Positions 1-6,125 of a stretch of 11,017 nucleotides of DNA are shown here, piece after piece. The stretch's first letter is position 1. Every line of letters starts with the position of its first letter. The position numbers were made by a program, and so were the translations under genes. Source of the DNA: Christensenellaceae bacterium (lineage in GTDB: Bacteria; Bacillota; Clostridia; Christensenellales; UBA1750); the NCBI GenBank assembly GCA_031287285.1, contig JAITTC010000036.1, positions 1 through 11,017 on the forward strand, in the 5' to 3' direction. The notes beneath the pieces were generated by a model. The model made no database searches, was not told the origin of the DNA, and saw only the letters and a program-made list of their open reading frames with translations.

Positions 1-135
1 GCGGCGGCAGGCCTTCCGCACGAGGGCATTCTCTGCGACGAAACGGGTTTGGCCGCGGATCTGATCGAGGTGAAGGCCGCAGAAGTCGAACCGGAAGGCG
101 GCGAGGAGCAGGGGGCGGAAGCCGCGAAGGGATGA
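1..135 (+). CDS. C-terminal tail of an unidentified upstream protein (partial)
   Basis: Frame 1 is open from the first base to a TGA at 133-135 and gives the last 44 residues of a protein that begins outside the window. The visible part contains GLPHEGILCDETGL followed by DLIEVKAAEVEPE, and ends in a Glu/Gly/Ala-rich, probably disordered tail. The TGA overlaps the ATG of prmC (ATGA at 132-135), which argues that this is a real gene translated just before prmC. I do not recognise the family from this tail. In many Clostridia the gene before prmC encodes a DUF1385 membrane protein or follows rpmE, but nothing visible here proves that, so no function is assigned. Confidence 0.6.
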   Translation, partial: AAAGLPHEGILCDETGLAADLIEVKAAEVEPEGGEEQGAEAAKG

Positions 136-947
136 GCGAGCCGCAAACCGTTTTAGACTGCCTGCGATTCGGCGAAGGCCTCTTGCGCCCTTCGCCGGAC
201 GCGAAAACCGACGCTCGTCTGCTCGCTGAGGCCTTTTTGGGCGCGGCTGGGGTGCAGAATCTGCGCGATGAGCCACCAAAGGATGCGAAAACGCGCTATT
301 TTGCGGCGCTTGCCCGCCGAAAGGCCGGCGAGCCCGCGCAATACATCCTCAATAAGGCCTGGTTCATGGGCCTTGCGCTCTATGTTGACGAGCGCGTGCT
401 GATCCCCAGGCAAGACAGCGAAACCCTCTGCGAGGCGGCCCTGCGCCTGGCTAAAGAGCGCGGCTATCTGGCAGCTCTTGACCTTTGCACGGGCAGCGGG
501 GCGATCGCCTTAGCGCTGGCTGCGCATTCGACACTCGCTGTCAGCGCGGCGGACCTAAGCCCCGGCGCGCTGGAGGTGGCCGCGCGCAACGCGAAGGAGC
601 TTGGCCTTTCCATCGCCCTTTTTCAAGGGGACTTGTTTCAGGCGGTGAAGGGCAGGCGCTTTGACCTGATCGCCTGCAACCCGCCCTATTTGAGCCAAAG
701 CGATTTGGCCGCCTTGCAGCCCGAGCTGCGCTGGGAACCGACCCTGGCCCTGGATGGCGGGCGCGACGGCCTTGACTTTTACCGCCGCCTGGCTGCGGAG
801 GCCGGGGGCTTCGTCAACGAAGGCGGCGCGCTGCTGATGGAGGTTGGGTTTACGCAGGCAGGCTCGGTAAAAGCCCTTTTTGCCCAAAAAACCGAAGTGC
901 TTTTGGATTTGAACGGCATCCGGCGCGTGGTCTGCGCCTATTATTGA
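132..947 (+). CDS. prmC: PrmC (HemK): release factor glutamine N5-methyltransferase
   Basis: This cytoplasmic enzyme transfers a methyl group from S-adenosylmethionine to the Gln of the GGQ motif in release factors 1 and 2, which speeds peptide release. At 271 aa it has the usual family length. The N-terminal helical substrate-binding domain ends with the family signature GEPAQYIL (66-73) and VLIPRQDSE (89-97). The Rossmann methyltransferase domain follows, with the SAM-binding loop DLCTGSGAIA (117-126) and the catalytic NPPY motif (183-186), then the typical DGGRDGLDFYRRL stretch (208-220). The LIPRQD variant replaces the LIPRPE form of E. coli and should not affect function. The ATG overlaps the upstream stop and no strong ribosome binding site is well placed, so translation is probably coupled. 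The next gene encodes its likely substrate, RF1. Confidence 0.96.
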   Translation: MSEPQTVLDCLRFGEGLLRPSPDAKTDARLLAEAFLGAAGVQNLRDEPPKDAKTRYFAALARRKAGEPAQYILNKAWFMGLALYVDERVLIPRQDSETLCEAALRLAKERGYLAALDLCTGSGAIALALAAHSTLAVSAADLSPGALEVAARNAKELGLSIALFQGDLFQAVKGRRFDLIACNPPYLSQSDLAALQPELRWEPTLALDGGRDGLDFYRRLAAEAGGFVNEGGALLMEVGFTQAGSVKALFAQKTEVLLDLNGIRRVVCAYY

Positions 948-962
948 GTCATCATCAAACTT

Positions 963-971
963 GAGGGAGGG
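963..971 (+). promoter_or_regulatory. Ribosome binding site that supports the TTG start of prfA
   Basis: GAGGGAGGG lies 8 bases before a TTG at 980-982. The protein read from this TTG begins MAQSLYLEKL, which fits the RF1 N-terminus, and there is no better ATG or GTG nearby. The site therefore decides in favour of a TTG start. Confidence 0.75.
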
Positions 972-979
972 AAACCGCC

Positions 980-2068
980 TTGGCACAATCGCTGTATTTA
1001 GAAAAGCTGGCCGATTTGAGAGCCCGCTATGAAGAGCTTGAAATGCGGCTTTCGCAGCCCGAAACCGTGGTCAATCAGGAGCTGTTCCGCCGCCTGATGC
1101 GCGAGCACGCCTCCATGGGCGAAATCATGGGCGTGTATGGCGAATATAAGCTCGTTTGCGAGGGGATCGACCAGGCTCGCGAGATGCTGGAGGACGCGGA
1201 TCTGCGCGAAATGGCCAAGGAGGAGCTGAGCGGACTGGAGCCCAAGAAGGAGGCGCTGGAGCAGCGCATCCAGATCCTTCTTTTGCCCAAGGATCCAAAC
1301 GACGAGCGCGACGTGATCTTAGAGATTCGCGCGGGCGCGGGCGGCGACGAGGCCGCGCTCTTTGGCGCGGAGCTCCTGCGGATGTATTCCCACTATGCGG
1401 AATCGCGCGGCTGGCAGGTCGAGGAGCTCGACTCCAGCATCACCGAGCTTGGCGGCGTGAAAGAGCTATCCCTCCTGATTCGCGGGCAGGGCGCCTACTC
1501 GCGCCTTAAATACGAAAGCGGCGTGCACCGCGTGCAGCGCGTGCCGGAAACCGAGGCAGGCGGGCGCATCCACACATCGACCACCACGGTGGCCGTGATG
1601 CCCGAGGTCGATGATGTAGAGGTCGAGATCAACCCCGGCGATTTGCGAATCGATACCTACCGCGCGGGCGGGGCGGGCGGCCAGCACGTCAACCGGACCG
1701 ACTCCGCCGTGCGCATCACACACCTGCCAAGCGGCATCGTGGTGCAGTGCCAGAACGAGCGCAGCCAGATCCAAAACCGCGAGCAGGCCATGCGCATGCT
1801 GCGCTCAAAGCTCTGGGCTGCCGCAGAGCAGGCCAGGGCGGACGCCACCAGCCAAAAAAGAAAGAGCCAGGTCGGCACCGGGGACCGTTCCGAGCGCATT
1901 CGCACCTACAATTACCCCCAGGGCCGCGTAAGCGACCACCGCATAGGCCTGACGCTCTACAAACTGCAGGGCTTTTTGCAGGGCGATTTAGACGAGATGC
2001 TCGACGCCTTGACACTAAGCGAGCAAACCGCGCGCATGGAAGAGGAATTCAGGGCGAGCAATGCCTAG
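980..2068 (+). CDS. prfA: Peptide chain release factor 1 (RF1)
   Basis: RF1 recognises UAA and UAG in the ribosomal A site and triggers hydrolysis of the peptidyl-tRNA. The 362 aa length is standard. The N-terminal half is helical. GAGGDEAALF (119-128) marks the core domain. The codon-recognition tripeptide region reads RVPETEAGGRIHTS, with the PxT element as Pro189-Glu190-Thr191, a form also seen in Bacillus RF1. The catalytic GGQ is at 233-235 within AGGAGGQHVNRTDSAV, and its Gln235 is the expected target of PrmC encoded just upstream. Absence of the RF2-type SPF tripeptide argues for RF1 rather than RF2. Translation starts at a TTG behind a strong ribosome binding site. The stop is TAG, one of RF1's own codons. 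prmC ends 32 bases earlier, so the pair is probably co-transcribed. Confidence 0.97.
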   Translation: MAQSLYLEKLADLRARYEELEMRLSQPETVVNQELFRRLMREHASMGEIMGVYGEYKLVCEGIDQAREMLEDADLREMAKEELSGLEPKKEALEQRIQILLLPKDPNDERDVILEIRAGAGGDEAALFGAELLRMYSHYAESRGWQVEELDSSITELGGVKELSLLIRGQGAYSRLKYESGVHRVQRVPETEAGGRIHTSTTTVAVMPEVDDVEVEINPGDLRIDTYRAGGAGGQHVNRTDSAVRITHLPSGIVVQCQNERSQIQNREQAMRMLRSKLWAAAEQARADATSQKRKSQVGTGDRSERIRTYNYPQGRVSDHRIGLTLYKLQGFLQGDLDEMLDALTLSEQTARMEEEFRASNA

Positions 2069-2076
2069 AAGGGGGG
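2069..2076 (+). promoter_or_regulatory. Probable ribosome binding site for ligA
   Basis: AAGGGGGG begins directly after the prfA TAG and sits 8 bases before a GTG at 2085. It favours the GTG as the ligA start. An in-frame ATG at 2061, inside prfA, is an alternative and has only AGGG (2051-2054) in front of it. Confidence 0.55.
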
Positions 2077-2084
2077 ATTTTGGG

Positions 2085-4055
2085 GTGAGCGGGGAAGCGA
2101 AAAAGGCGCGGATGGAAGCGCTGGCGGAAGCGCTGAACGAGCACGGCTACCACTATTATGTGCTCGACGCCCCCCTGATCTCAGATGCGCAGTACGACGC
2201 GCTCTATGACGAGTTGCAGGCCCTTGAAACCGAGCTTGGCGTGGTTTTGCCCAACAGCCCAAGCCTTCGCGTGGGCGGCGAGCCGCTGGCGCGCTTTGAA
2301 CCACACCGCCACTTGGCGCCCCTTTGGAGTATGGACAAGGTCAAGACGAAGGAGCAGCTTTCTGCCTTTTTGCGGCGCACACGGCGAAGCGAAAACGAGG
2401 AATACGCCCTTGAGTATAAGTTTGACGGGCTGACGATCAACCTGACCTACGACGGCGGCTGGCTCGTCACCGCGGCGACCCGCGGCAACGGAACGGTGGG
2501 CGAAACCGTGCTCGAGCAGGTCAAAACCATTCGCGGCGTGCCGCTCCAAATCCCCTTCACGGGGAAGATGGAGGTGCACGGCGAGGCCTTCATGCGCCTT
2601 TCAACCCTGATGAAATACAACGAAAGCGCCGAGGAGCCCCTCAAAAACGCCCGGAACGGCGCTGCCGGCGCGCTTCGCAACCTGGACCCCAAGGTGACCG
2701 CAAAGCGCAGGCTCGACGCCTTCTTTTACGACGTGGGCTATATCGAGGGGCGAAGCTTTGCAAGCCAGGCCGACCTGATCGCCTTCCTGCGTGAGAACCG
2801 CTTCCCCGTAAGCCCTTACGAAAGGGTTATGATCGGCGAAGACGAGCTGCTGGCGGCCGTGGAAGCGATCGAAAACGAGCGCGACTCGCTCGACTTTTTG
2901 ATCGACGGGGCGGTCATTAAGATTGGCGACATGGCATACCGCGATCAGCTTGGCTACACCGATAAATTCCCCCGTTGGGAGATTGCCTATAAGTTTGCGG
3001 CTCAGGAAATGGTGACGAAGCTCCTGGGCGTTCGCTGGGAGGTCGGCCGGACGGGCAAGATCACCCCGAGCGCGGAGCTTGAACCCGTGGAACTGGCTGG
3101 CGTGACCGTGCGCGCGGCGACGCTTAACAACGCGGGCGATATTCAAAGGAAGAACCTGGCACTTGGAGCTAGGGTGTTCATTCGGCGCTCAAACGACGTG
3201 ATTCCGGAGATCTTGGGCAGGACCGACGAAAGCTTCCCGGATGAAAGCCCCATCGTTGTGCCGATCAACTGCCCGGCCTGCGGCCAACCCCTTGAGGAGC
3301 GCGGCGCGCACCTTTTTTGCCAAAACCCGGCCTGCTCGCCAAAGCTCAAGGCGAAGCTCGCGCACTTCGCCGGGCGCGAGGCCATGGATATCGAGGGCTT
3401 TAGCGACAAGACCGCGGACCTGCTGCTTTCGATGGGCATCGTGCGCGACGAGGCGGACATGATGGCCCTTCGGGCCGAGAAGCTGCGCGGCCTGCCCCTG
3501 TTTAAGGATAAGCGCATCGAAAACCTGGTTTCAGCCATCGAAAAGAGCAAGAACCGGCCGCTCGACGCTCTTCTTTTCGCCCTTGGCATCCCGAATGTGG
3601 GGCGCAAGACCGCGCGCGACCTCGCGAAGCGCTTCGCCAGCCTGCAGGCGCTGCAAGAGGCCACGCTCGAAGAGCTTTTGGCCGTTGAAGACGTTGGTGA
3701 AATCGTCGCCGGCTCGGTTTTGGCCTTCTTCGCAGACGAAGCCAAGCGCGGCCTGATCCGCCGCCTTTTGCAGGCCGGCGTTTCGCCGCGCTGGGAGGCG
3801 CCCGCGAAGATCGAGCGGAGCAGCCCCTTCCTTGGCCTGACCGTCGTGCTCACCGGCGCGCTTTCTTCCATGGGGCGAAGCGAGGCACGCGAGAGGATCG
3901 AGGCGCTCGGCGGCAAGGCGGCGGGCTCGGTTTCAAAGAAGACCGATTTGGTTATCGCCGGGGAGGAAGCCGGCTCAAAGCTCGATAAGGCGCGCGAACT
4001 AGGGCTGAAAATCATCGACGAAGCCGAGTTTTTACGTCTGCTGGAGGGGCAATAG
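2085..4055 (+). CDS. ligA: NAD-dependent DNA ligase LigA
   Basis: LigA seals nicks in duplex DNA during replication and repair, using NAD+ to adenylate itself. From the GTG at 2085 it is 656 aa; an in-frame ATG at 2061 would give 664 aa (numbers below use the longer form). The NMN-binding domain Ia shows HYYVLDAPLISDAQYDALYD (31-50). The adenylation domain carries the nucleophilic Lys120 in EYKFDG, then ATRGNGTVGE and ARNGAAGALRNLDPK (197-211). An OB fold follows, then a zinc finger with Cys404, Cys407, Cys420 and Cys425. Helix-hairpin-helix motifs occupy about 500-560 (LGIPNVGRKTA, VEDVGE) and a BRCT domain about 589-664. The Lys motif is KFDG rather than the common K[LI]DG, and LWSMDK replaces the usual MLSLDN, so this is a divergent clade, possibly one of two ligases. 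Its position after prfA suggests co-transcription with prmC-prfA. Confidence 0.95.
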   Translation: MSGEAKKARMEALAEALNEHGYHYYVLDAPLISDAQYDALYDELQALETELGVVLPNSPSLRVGGEPLARFEPHRHLAPLWSMDKVKTKEQLSAFLRRTRRSENEEYALEYKFDGLTINLTYDGGWLVTAATRGNGTVGETVLEQVKTIRGVPLQIPFTGKMEVHGEAFMRLSTLMKYNESAEEPLKNARNGAAGALRNLDPKVTAKRRLDAFFYDVGYIEGRSFASQADLIAFLRENRFPVSPYERVMIGEDELLAAVEAIENERDSLDFLIDGAVIKIGDMAYRDQLGYTDKFPRWEIAYKFAAQEMVTKLLGVRWEVGRTGKITPSAELEPVELAGVTVRAATLNNAGDIQRKNLALGARVFIRRSNDVIPEILGRTDESFPDESPIVVPINCPACGQPLEERGAHLFCQNPACSPKLKAKLAHFAGREAMDIEGFSDKTADLLLSMGIVRDEADMMALRAEKLRGLPLFKDKRIENLVSAIEKSKNRPLDALLFALGIPNVGRKTARDLAKRFASLQALQEATLEELLAVEDVGEIVAGSVLAFFADEAKRGLIRRLLQAGVSPRWEAPAKIERSSPFLGLTVVLTGALSSMGRSEARERIEALGGKAAGSVSKKTDLVIAGEEAGSKLDKARELGLKIIDEAEFLRLLEGQ

Positions 4056-4066
4056 CGAAGCCGCGG

Positions 4067-4096
4067 TAGAAAGCCCGGCGGCATTTATGCTATACT
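4067..4096 (+). promoter_or_regulatory. Putative sigma-A promoter for the yicC-to-fmt operon
   Basis: A -10 element TATACT (4091-4096, five of six matches to TATAAT) is preceded by TG in the extended -10 position (TGC at 4088-4090). TAGAAA at 4067-4072 matches four of six bases of TTGACA with an 18-base spacer. Transcription would start near 4103 and leave about 30 bases of leader before the yicC ATG. The site lies in the longest intergenic gap of the window, which is locally AT-rich against GC-rich surroundings. This is a sequence call only. Confidence 0.6.
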
Positions 4097-4133
4097 GAGA
4101 TGAAAGCTGGCAAGGAAAGGGCGGTTTTTTGAG

Positions 4134-5009
4134 ATGTTTTCTATGACTGGCTATGGCAGGGGGGATATCGAGCGCGATGGCCGGCAGATTACGGTCGAGC
4201 TCAAGAGCGTTAATCACCGCTTTTTAGACCTTTCCTTCCGGATGCCGCGCGCTTTTGCCTTTTTAGAGGATGCCATCCGCGCGGAGCTCCAGGCCGGGCT
4301 TGCGCGCGGCCATGTGGACGTGTTCGCCAACTATAAGAACCGCCGGGCGGACGCAAGGGCGGTTCTGGTCGACGAAGGCCTGGCGCTTGGCTACCTGCAG
4401 GCGCTGAAGTGCCTCGCTAAGCTCAGCGGCCAAAAGGTGGAATTCACCTTGGAGTCCCTTGCCAGGATGCCCGAGCTATTGCAGCTGAGCGAAGGGGAAG
4501 ACGACCTTGAAACCTTGAAAGAGCTCGCGTTAGTGGCCGCAAGGGCTGCCATGGAAGGGCTTAAGGCCATGCGCTTGGCGGAGGGGCTGCGCCTGAAGGA
4601 AGATCTTCTGCAAAAGCTCGCAGCCGCCGAGGAATTGAAAAACAGCATCGCCCTGCGCGCGCCCGGGCTTTCGGGCGAATACCGCGAAAAGCTGCGGCTG
4701 CGGCTCGCCGAGGTCTTGGGCGACACGCAGGTCGACGAAGCAAGGCTCGTGCAGGAAGTCGCTCTGTATGCCGACAAGGTGGCGGTCGACGAGGAAATCG
4801 CCAGGCTGCAGAGCCATATTTTAGCCATGCGCGAGGCGCTTGAGCTGCAGGAGCCCGTGGGCCGCAAGCTCGACTTCATCGTGCAGGAAATGAACCGCGA
4901 AGCCAACACCATCGGCTCGAAGATCTCAAACGCGGAGCTTTTATCGCTGGTGGTGGCGCTGAAGAGCGAAATCGAAAAGATTCGCGAGCAGCTGCAAAAC
5001 ATCGAATAG
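4134..5009 (+). CDS. yicC: YicC/YloC family endoribonuclease
   Basis: Members of this family are RNA endonucleases; E. coli YicC has been linked to decay of a small RNA, and the Bacillus homologue is called YloC. The 291 aa length is standard. The N-terminal YicC domain opens with the signature MFSMTGYGRGD and continues with VELKSVNHRFLDL (21-33). The C-terminal DUF1732 domain ends with the highly conserved block GRKLDFIVQEMNREANTIGS (243-262) and KSEIEKIREQLQNIE (277-291), which finishes exactly at the TAG stop. An AAGGAAAGGG ribosome binding site (4112-4121) lies 12 bases before the ATG. This is the first gene after the putative promoter. The yicC-remA-gmk order is conserved in Firmicutes. 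The next gene, remA, is in the same reading frame, separated by this single TAG with no other stop between them. Confidence 0.93.
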   Translation: MFSMTGYGRGDIERDGRQITVELKSVNHRFLDLSFRMPRAFAFLEDAIRAELQAGLARGHVDVFANYKNRRADARAVLVDEGLALGYLQALKCLAKLSGQKVEFTLESLARMPELLQLSEGEDDLETLKELALVAARAAMEGLKAMRLAEGLRLKEDLLQKLAAAEELKNSIALRAPGLSGEYREKLRLRLAEVLGDTQVDEARLVQEVALYADKVAVDEEIARLQSHILAMREALELQEPVGRKLDFIVQEMNREANTIGSKISNAELLSLVVALKSEIEKIREQLQNIE

Positions 5010-5017
5010 CAGGGGCT

Positions 5018-5027
5018 GGGAGGGAGG
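5018..5027 (+). promoter_or_regulatory. Ribosome binding site of remA; favours the second ATG
   Basis: GGGAGGGAGG directly abuts an ATG at 5028 and ends 6 bases before an in-frame ATG at 5034. The spacing of its GGAGG core favours 5034, although the first half of the site (5018-5023) could serve 5028. Confidence 0.6.
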
Positions 5028-5033
5028 ATGAAG

Positions 5034-5300
5034 ATGGCCTTTCAACTCGTCAATATAGGCTTTGGCAATATCGTTTCCGCGTCGCGGATCATCGCGGTGG
5101 TCGGCGCGGAATCGGCGCCCGTTAAGCGCTTAATTCAAGACGCCCGCGACCGCGGGACGCTGATTGACGCGACCTATGGCAGAAAGACCCGCGCCGTGAT
5201 CGTGATGGACTCCGGCCATGTCGTCCTGTCGCCGGTGCAGCCGGAAACCGTTTCGCATCGGCTCAGCCCAAAGGAGCTTCGCGAGGATGAAGATGAGTAG
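5034..5300 (+). CDS. remA: RemA family DNA-binding regulator (DUF370)
   Basis: RemA proteins are small DNA-binding regulators. In Bacillus subtilis RemA activates extracellular matrix and some osmoprotection genes; in Clostridia the protein is widespread and its targets are mostly unknown. The product is 88 aa from ATG 5034 (90 aa from ATG 5028). The whole length is family signature: FQLVNIGFGNIVSASRIIAV near the start, then ESAPVKRLIQDARDRGTLID, TYGRKTRAVIVMDSGHVVLS and PVQPETVSHRL, with an acidic tail. The arginines in DARDRG and TYGRKTRA are among the conserved basic residues. It lies 24 bases after yicC, and its last codons overlap the start of gmk, an arrangement common in Firmicutes. 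A role in matrix production here is only inference from Bacillus. Confidence 0.92.
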   Translation: MAFQLVNIGFGNIVSASRIIAVVGAESAPVKRLIQDARDRGTLIDATYGRKTRAVIVMDSGHVVLSPVQPETVSHRLSPKELREDEDE

Positions 5301-5922
5301 TGCGGCGGGTTCGGGCAGGCTCATCGTGGTTTCGGGCCCTTCCGGAGCCGGGAAGGGGACGGTCTGTAAGCGTCTTATCGAGCGGCGGCCGGAAATCGCC
5401 CTTTCGATCTCGTGGACGACGCGCCGGCAGCGCCCCGGCGATATCCCCGGGCAGAGCTACCATTTCAAATCCGTCGAAGAATTCGACGCGCTGGCCGCAA
5501 TCGGCGGCTTTTTAGAGCACGCGGGGATGTATGGGAGCCAATACGGCACCCCGAGGCCCTTCATCGATGAAAACCTCGCAGCCGGGCGGGATGTGATCCT
5601 CGAAATCGAAAGCAAGGGCGCTCGGCAGGTCATTTTGGGCGGGGAATACGAGGTCGTGAGCGTCTTTTTGCTGCCGCCCTCGATGGAAGAGCTGAAAAAC
5701 AGGCTCAAAGGAAGAAGCTCTGAGAGCGAAGAGAGCTTCAGCCGCCGCTTCCAAAGCGCCTACAGCGAAATCGACTTTGCGAAGGAATACGACTACATCA
5801 TCGTCAACAGCGATGTGGATCAAGCCGTCCGCGCGCTCGAAAGCGTGATCGACGGCAGCCGTTTTAGGACCGAAAGGGCCGGGGAACTGCTCAAAAAGCT
5901 GAAGGAGGAACCAACACCATGA
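5287..5922 (+). CDS. gmk: Guanylate kinase
   Basis: Guanylate kinase phosphorylates GMP to GDP with ATP, an essential step in GTP and dGTP supply and in recycling of signalling guanine nucleotides. From ATG 5287 it is 211 aa, close to the family norm. The P-loop GPSGAGKGT is at 17-25. GMP-binding elements include SISWTTRRQRPGD (40-52), SYHF (57-60) and YGTPR (86-90). The lid and C-terminal part shows the typical RRFQSAYSEIDFAKEYDYII (153-172) and VNSD. The start is chosen from AAGGAG (5271-5276), 10 bases before ATG 5287; ATG 5293, two codons later, follows GAGG and is nearly as good. A longer in-frame extension to 5218 would lie inside remA and lacks family residues. The gene overlaps remA by 14 bases and rpoZ by 4 (ATGA), so coupled translation is likely. 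Confidence 0.94.
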   Translation: MKMSSAAGSGRLIVVSGPSGAGKGTVCKRLIERRPEIALSISWTTRRQRPGDIPGQSYHFKSVEEFDALAAIGGFLEHAGMYGSQYGTPRPFIDENLAAGRDVILEIESKGARQVILGGEYEVVSVFLLPPSMEELKNRLKGRSSESEESFSRRFQSAYSEIDFAKEYDYIIVNSDVDQAVRALESVIDGSRFRTERAGELLKKLKEEPTP

Positions 5923-6125
5923 TCGTCGATCCGCCAATCACCAAGCTCCTCAAATCCGTGGACTGCCGCTATACCCTGGTCGTCCAGGTTTCCAAGCGCG
6001 CCCGGCAGATCGTGGCCGGGGCTAGGCCCCTGATCGATACCGACGAAACCAAGCCGGTTTCAATCGCCGTGCAAGAGGTCAGCGCCGGAATCATCAGCTA
6101 CCGCAGGGGGGAAGAGGTATTATGA
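5919..6125 (+). CDS. rpoZ: DNA-directed RNA polymerase omega subunit
   Basis: Omega helps assemble and stabilise RNA polymerase by binding the C-terminal part of beta-prime. The product is 68 aa, as usual for Firmicutes. It shows the family pattern of a short N-terminal DPPITKLLKSVDCRYTLVV, the conserved helix SKRARQIVAGARPLID (25-40) and KPVSIAVQEVSAGII (45-59). AAGGAGG (5902-5908) lies 10 bases before the ATG. The start overlaps the gmk stop (ATGA at 5919-5922) and the stop overlaps the coaBC start (ATGA at 6122-6125). The gmk-rpoZ-coaBC order is widely conserved in bacteria, which supports the call despite the small size. Confidence 0.94.
   Translation: MIVDPPITKLLKSVDCRYTLVVQVSKRARQIVAGARPLIDTDETKPVSIAVQEVSAGIISYRRGEEVL

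Noticed and set aside
2061..2084. Programmed read-through or recoding at the prfA TAG
   Set aside because: The prfA product already has full family length at this TAG, and the following bases are explained as the ligA ribosome binding site and start region.
4060..4082. Hairpin GCCGC/GCGGC after ligA as a terminator
   Set aside because: The stem is about 5 bp (7 with a bulge) with a long loop and is followed by ATTTATG, not a T-tract. It is too weak to call.
4100..4132. Ten-codon leader ORF (MKAGKERAVF) just before yicC
   Set aside because: Its ATG lies at or before the predicted transcription start (near 4103) and has no ribosome binding site. It shows no attenuation-type codon run.
5218..5286. 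Longer N-terminus for guanylate kinase
   Set aside because: It would lie wholly inside remA and adds Arg/Ser-rich residues not found in the family. Ribosome binding sites support starts at 5287 or 5293.
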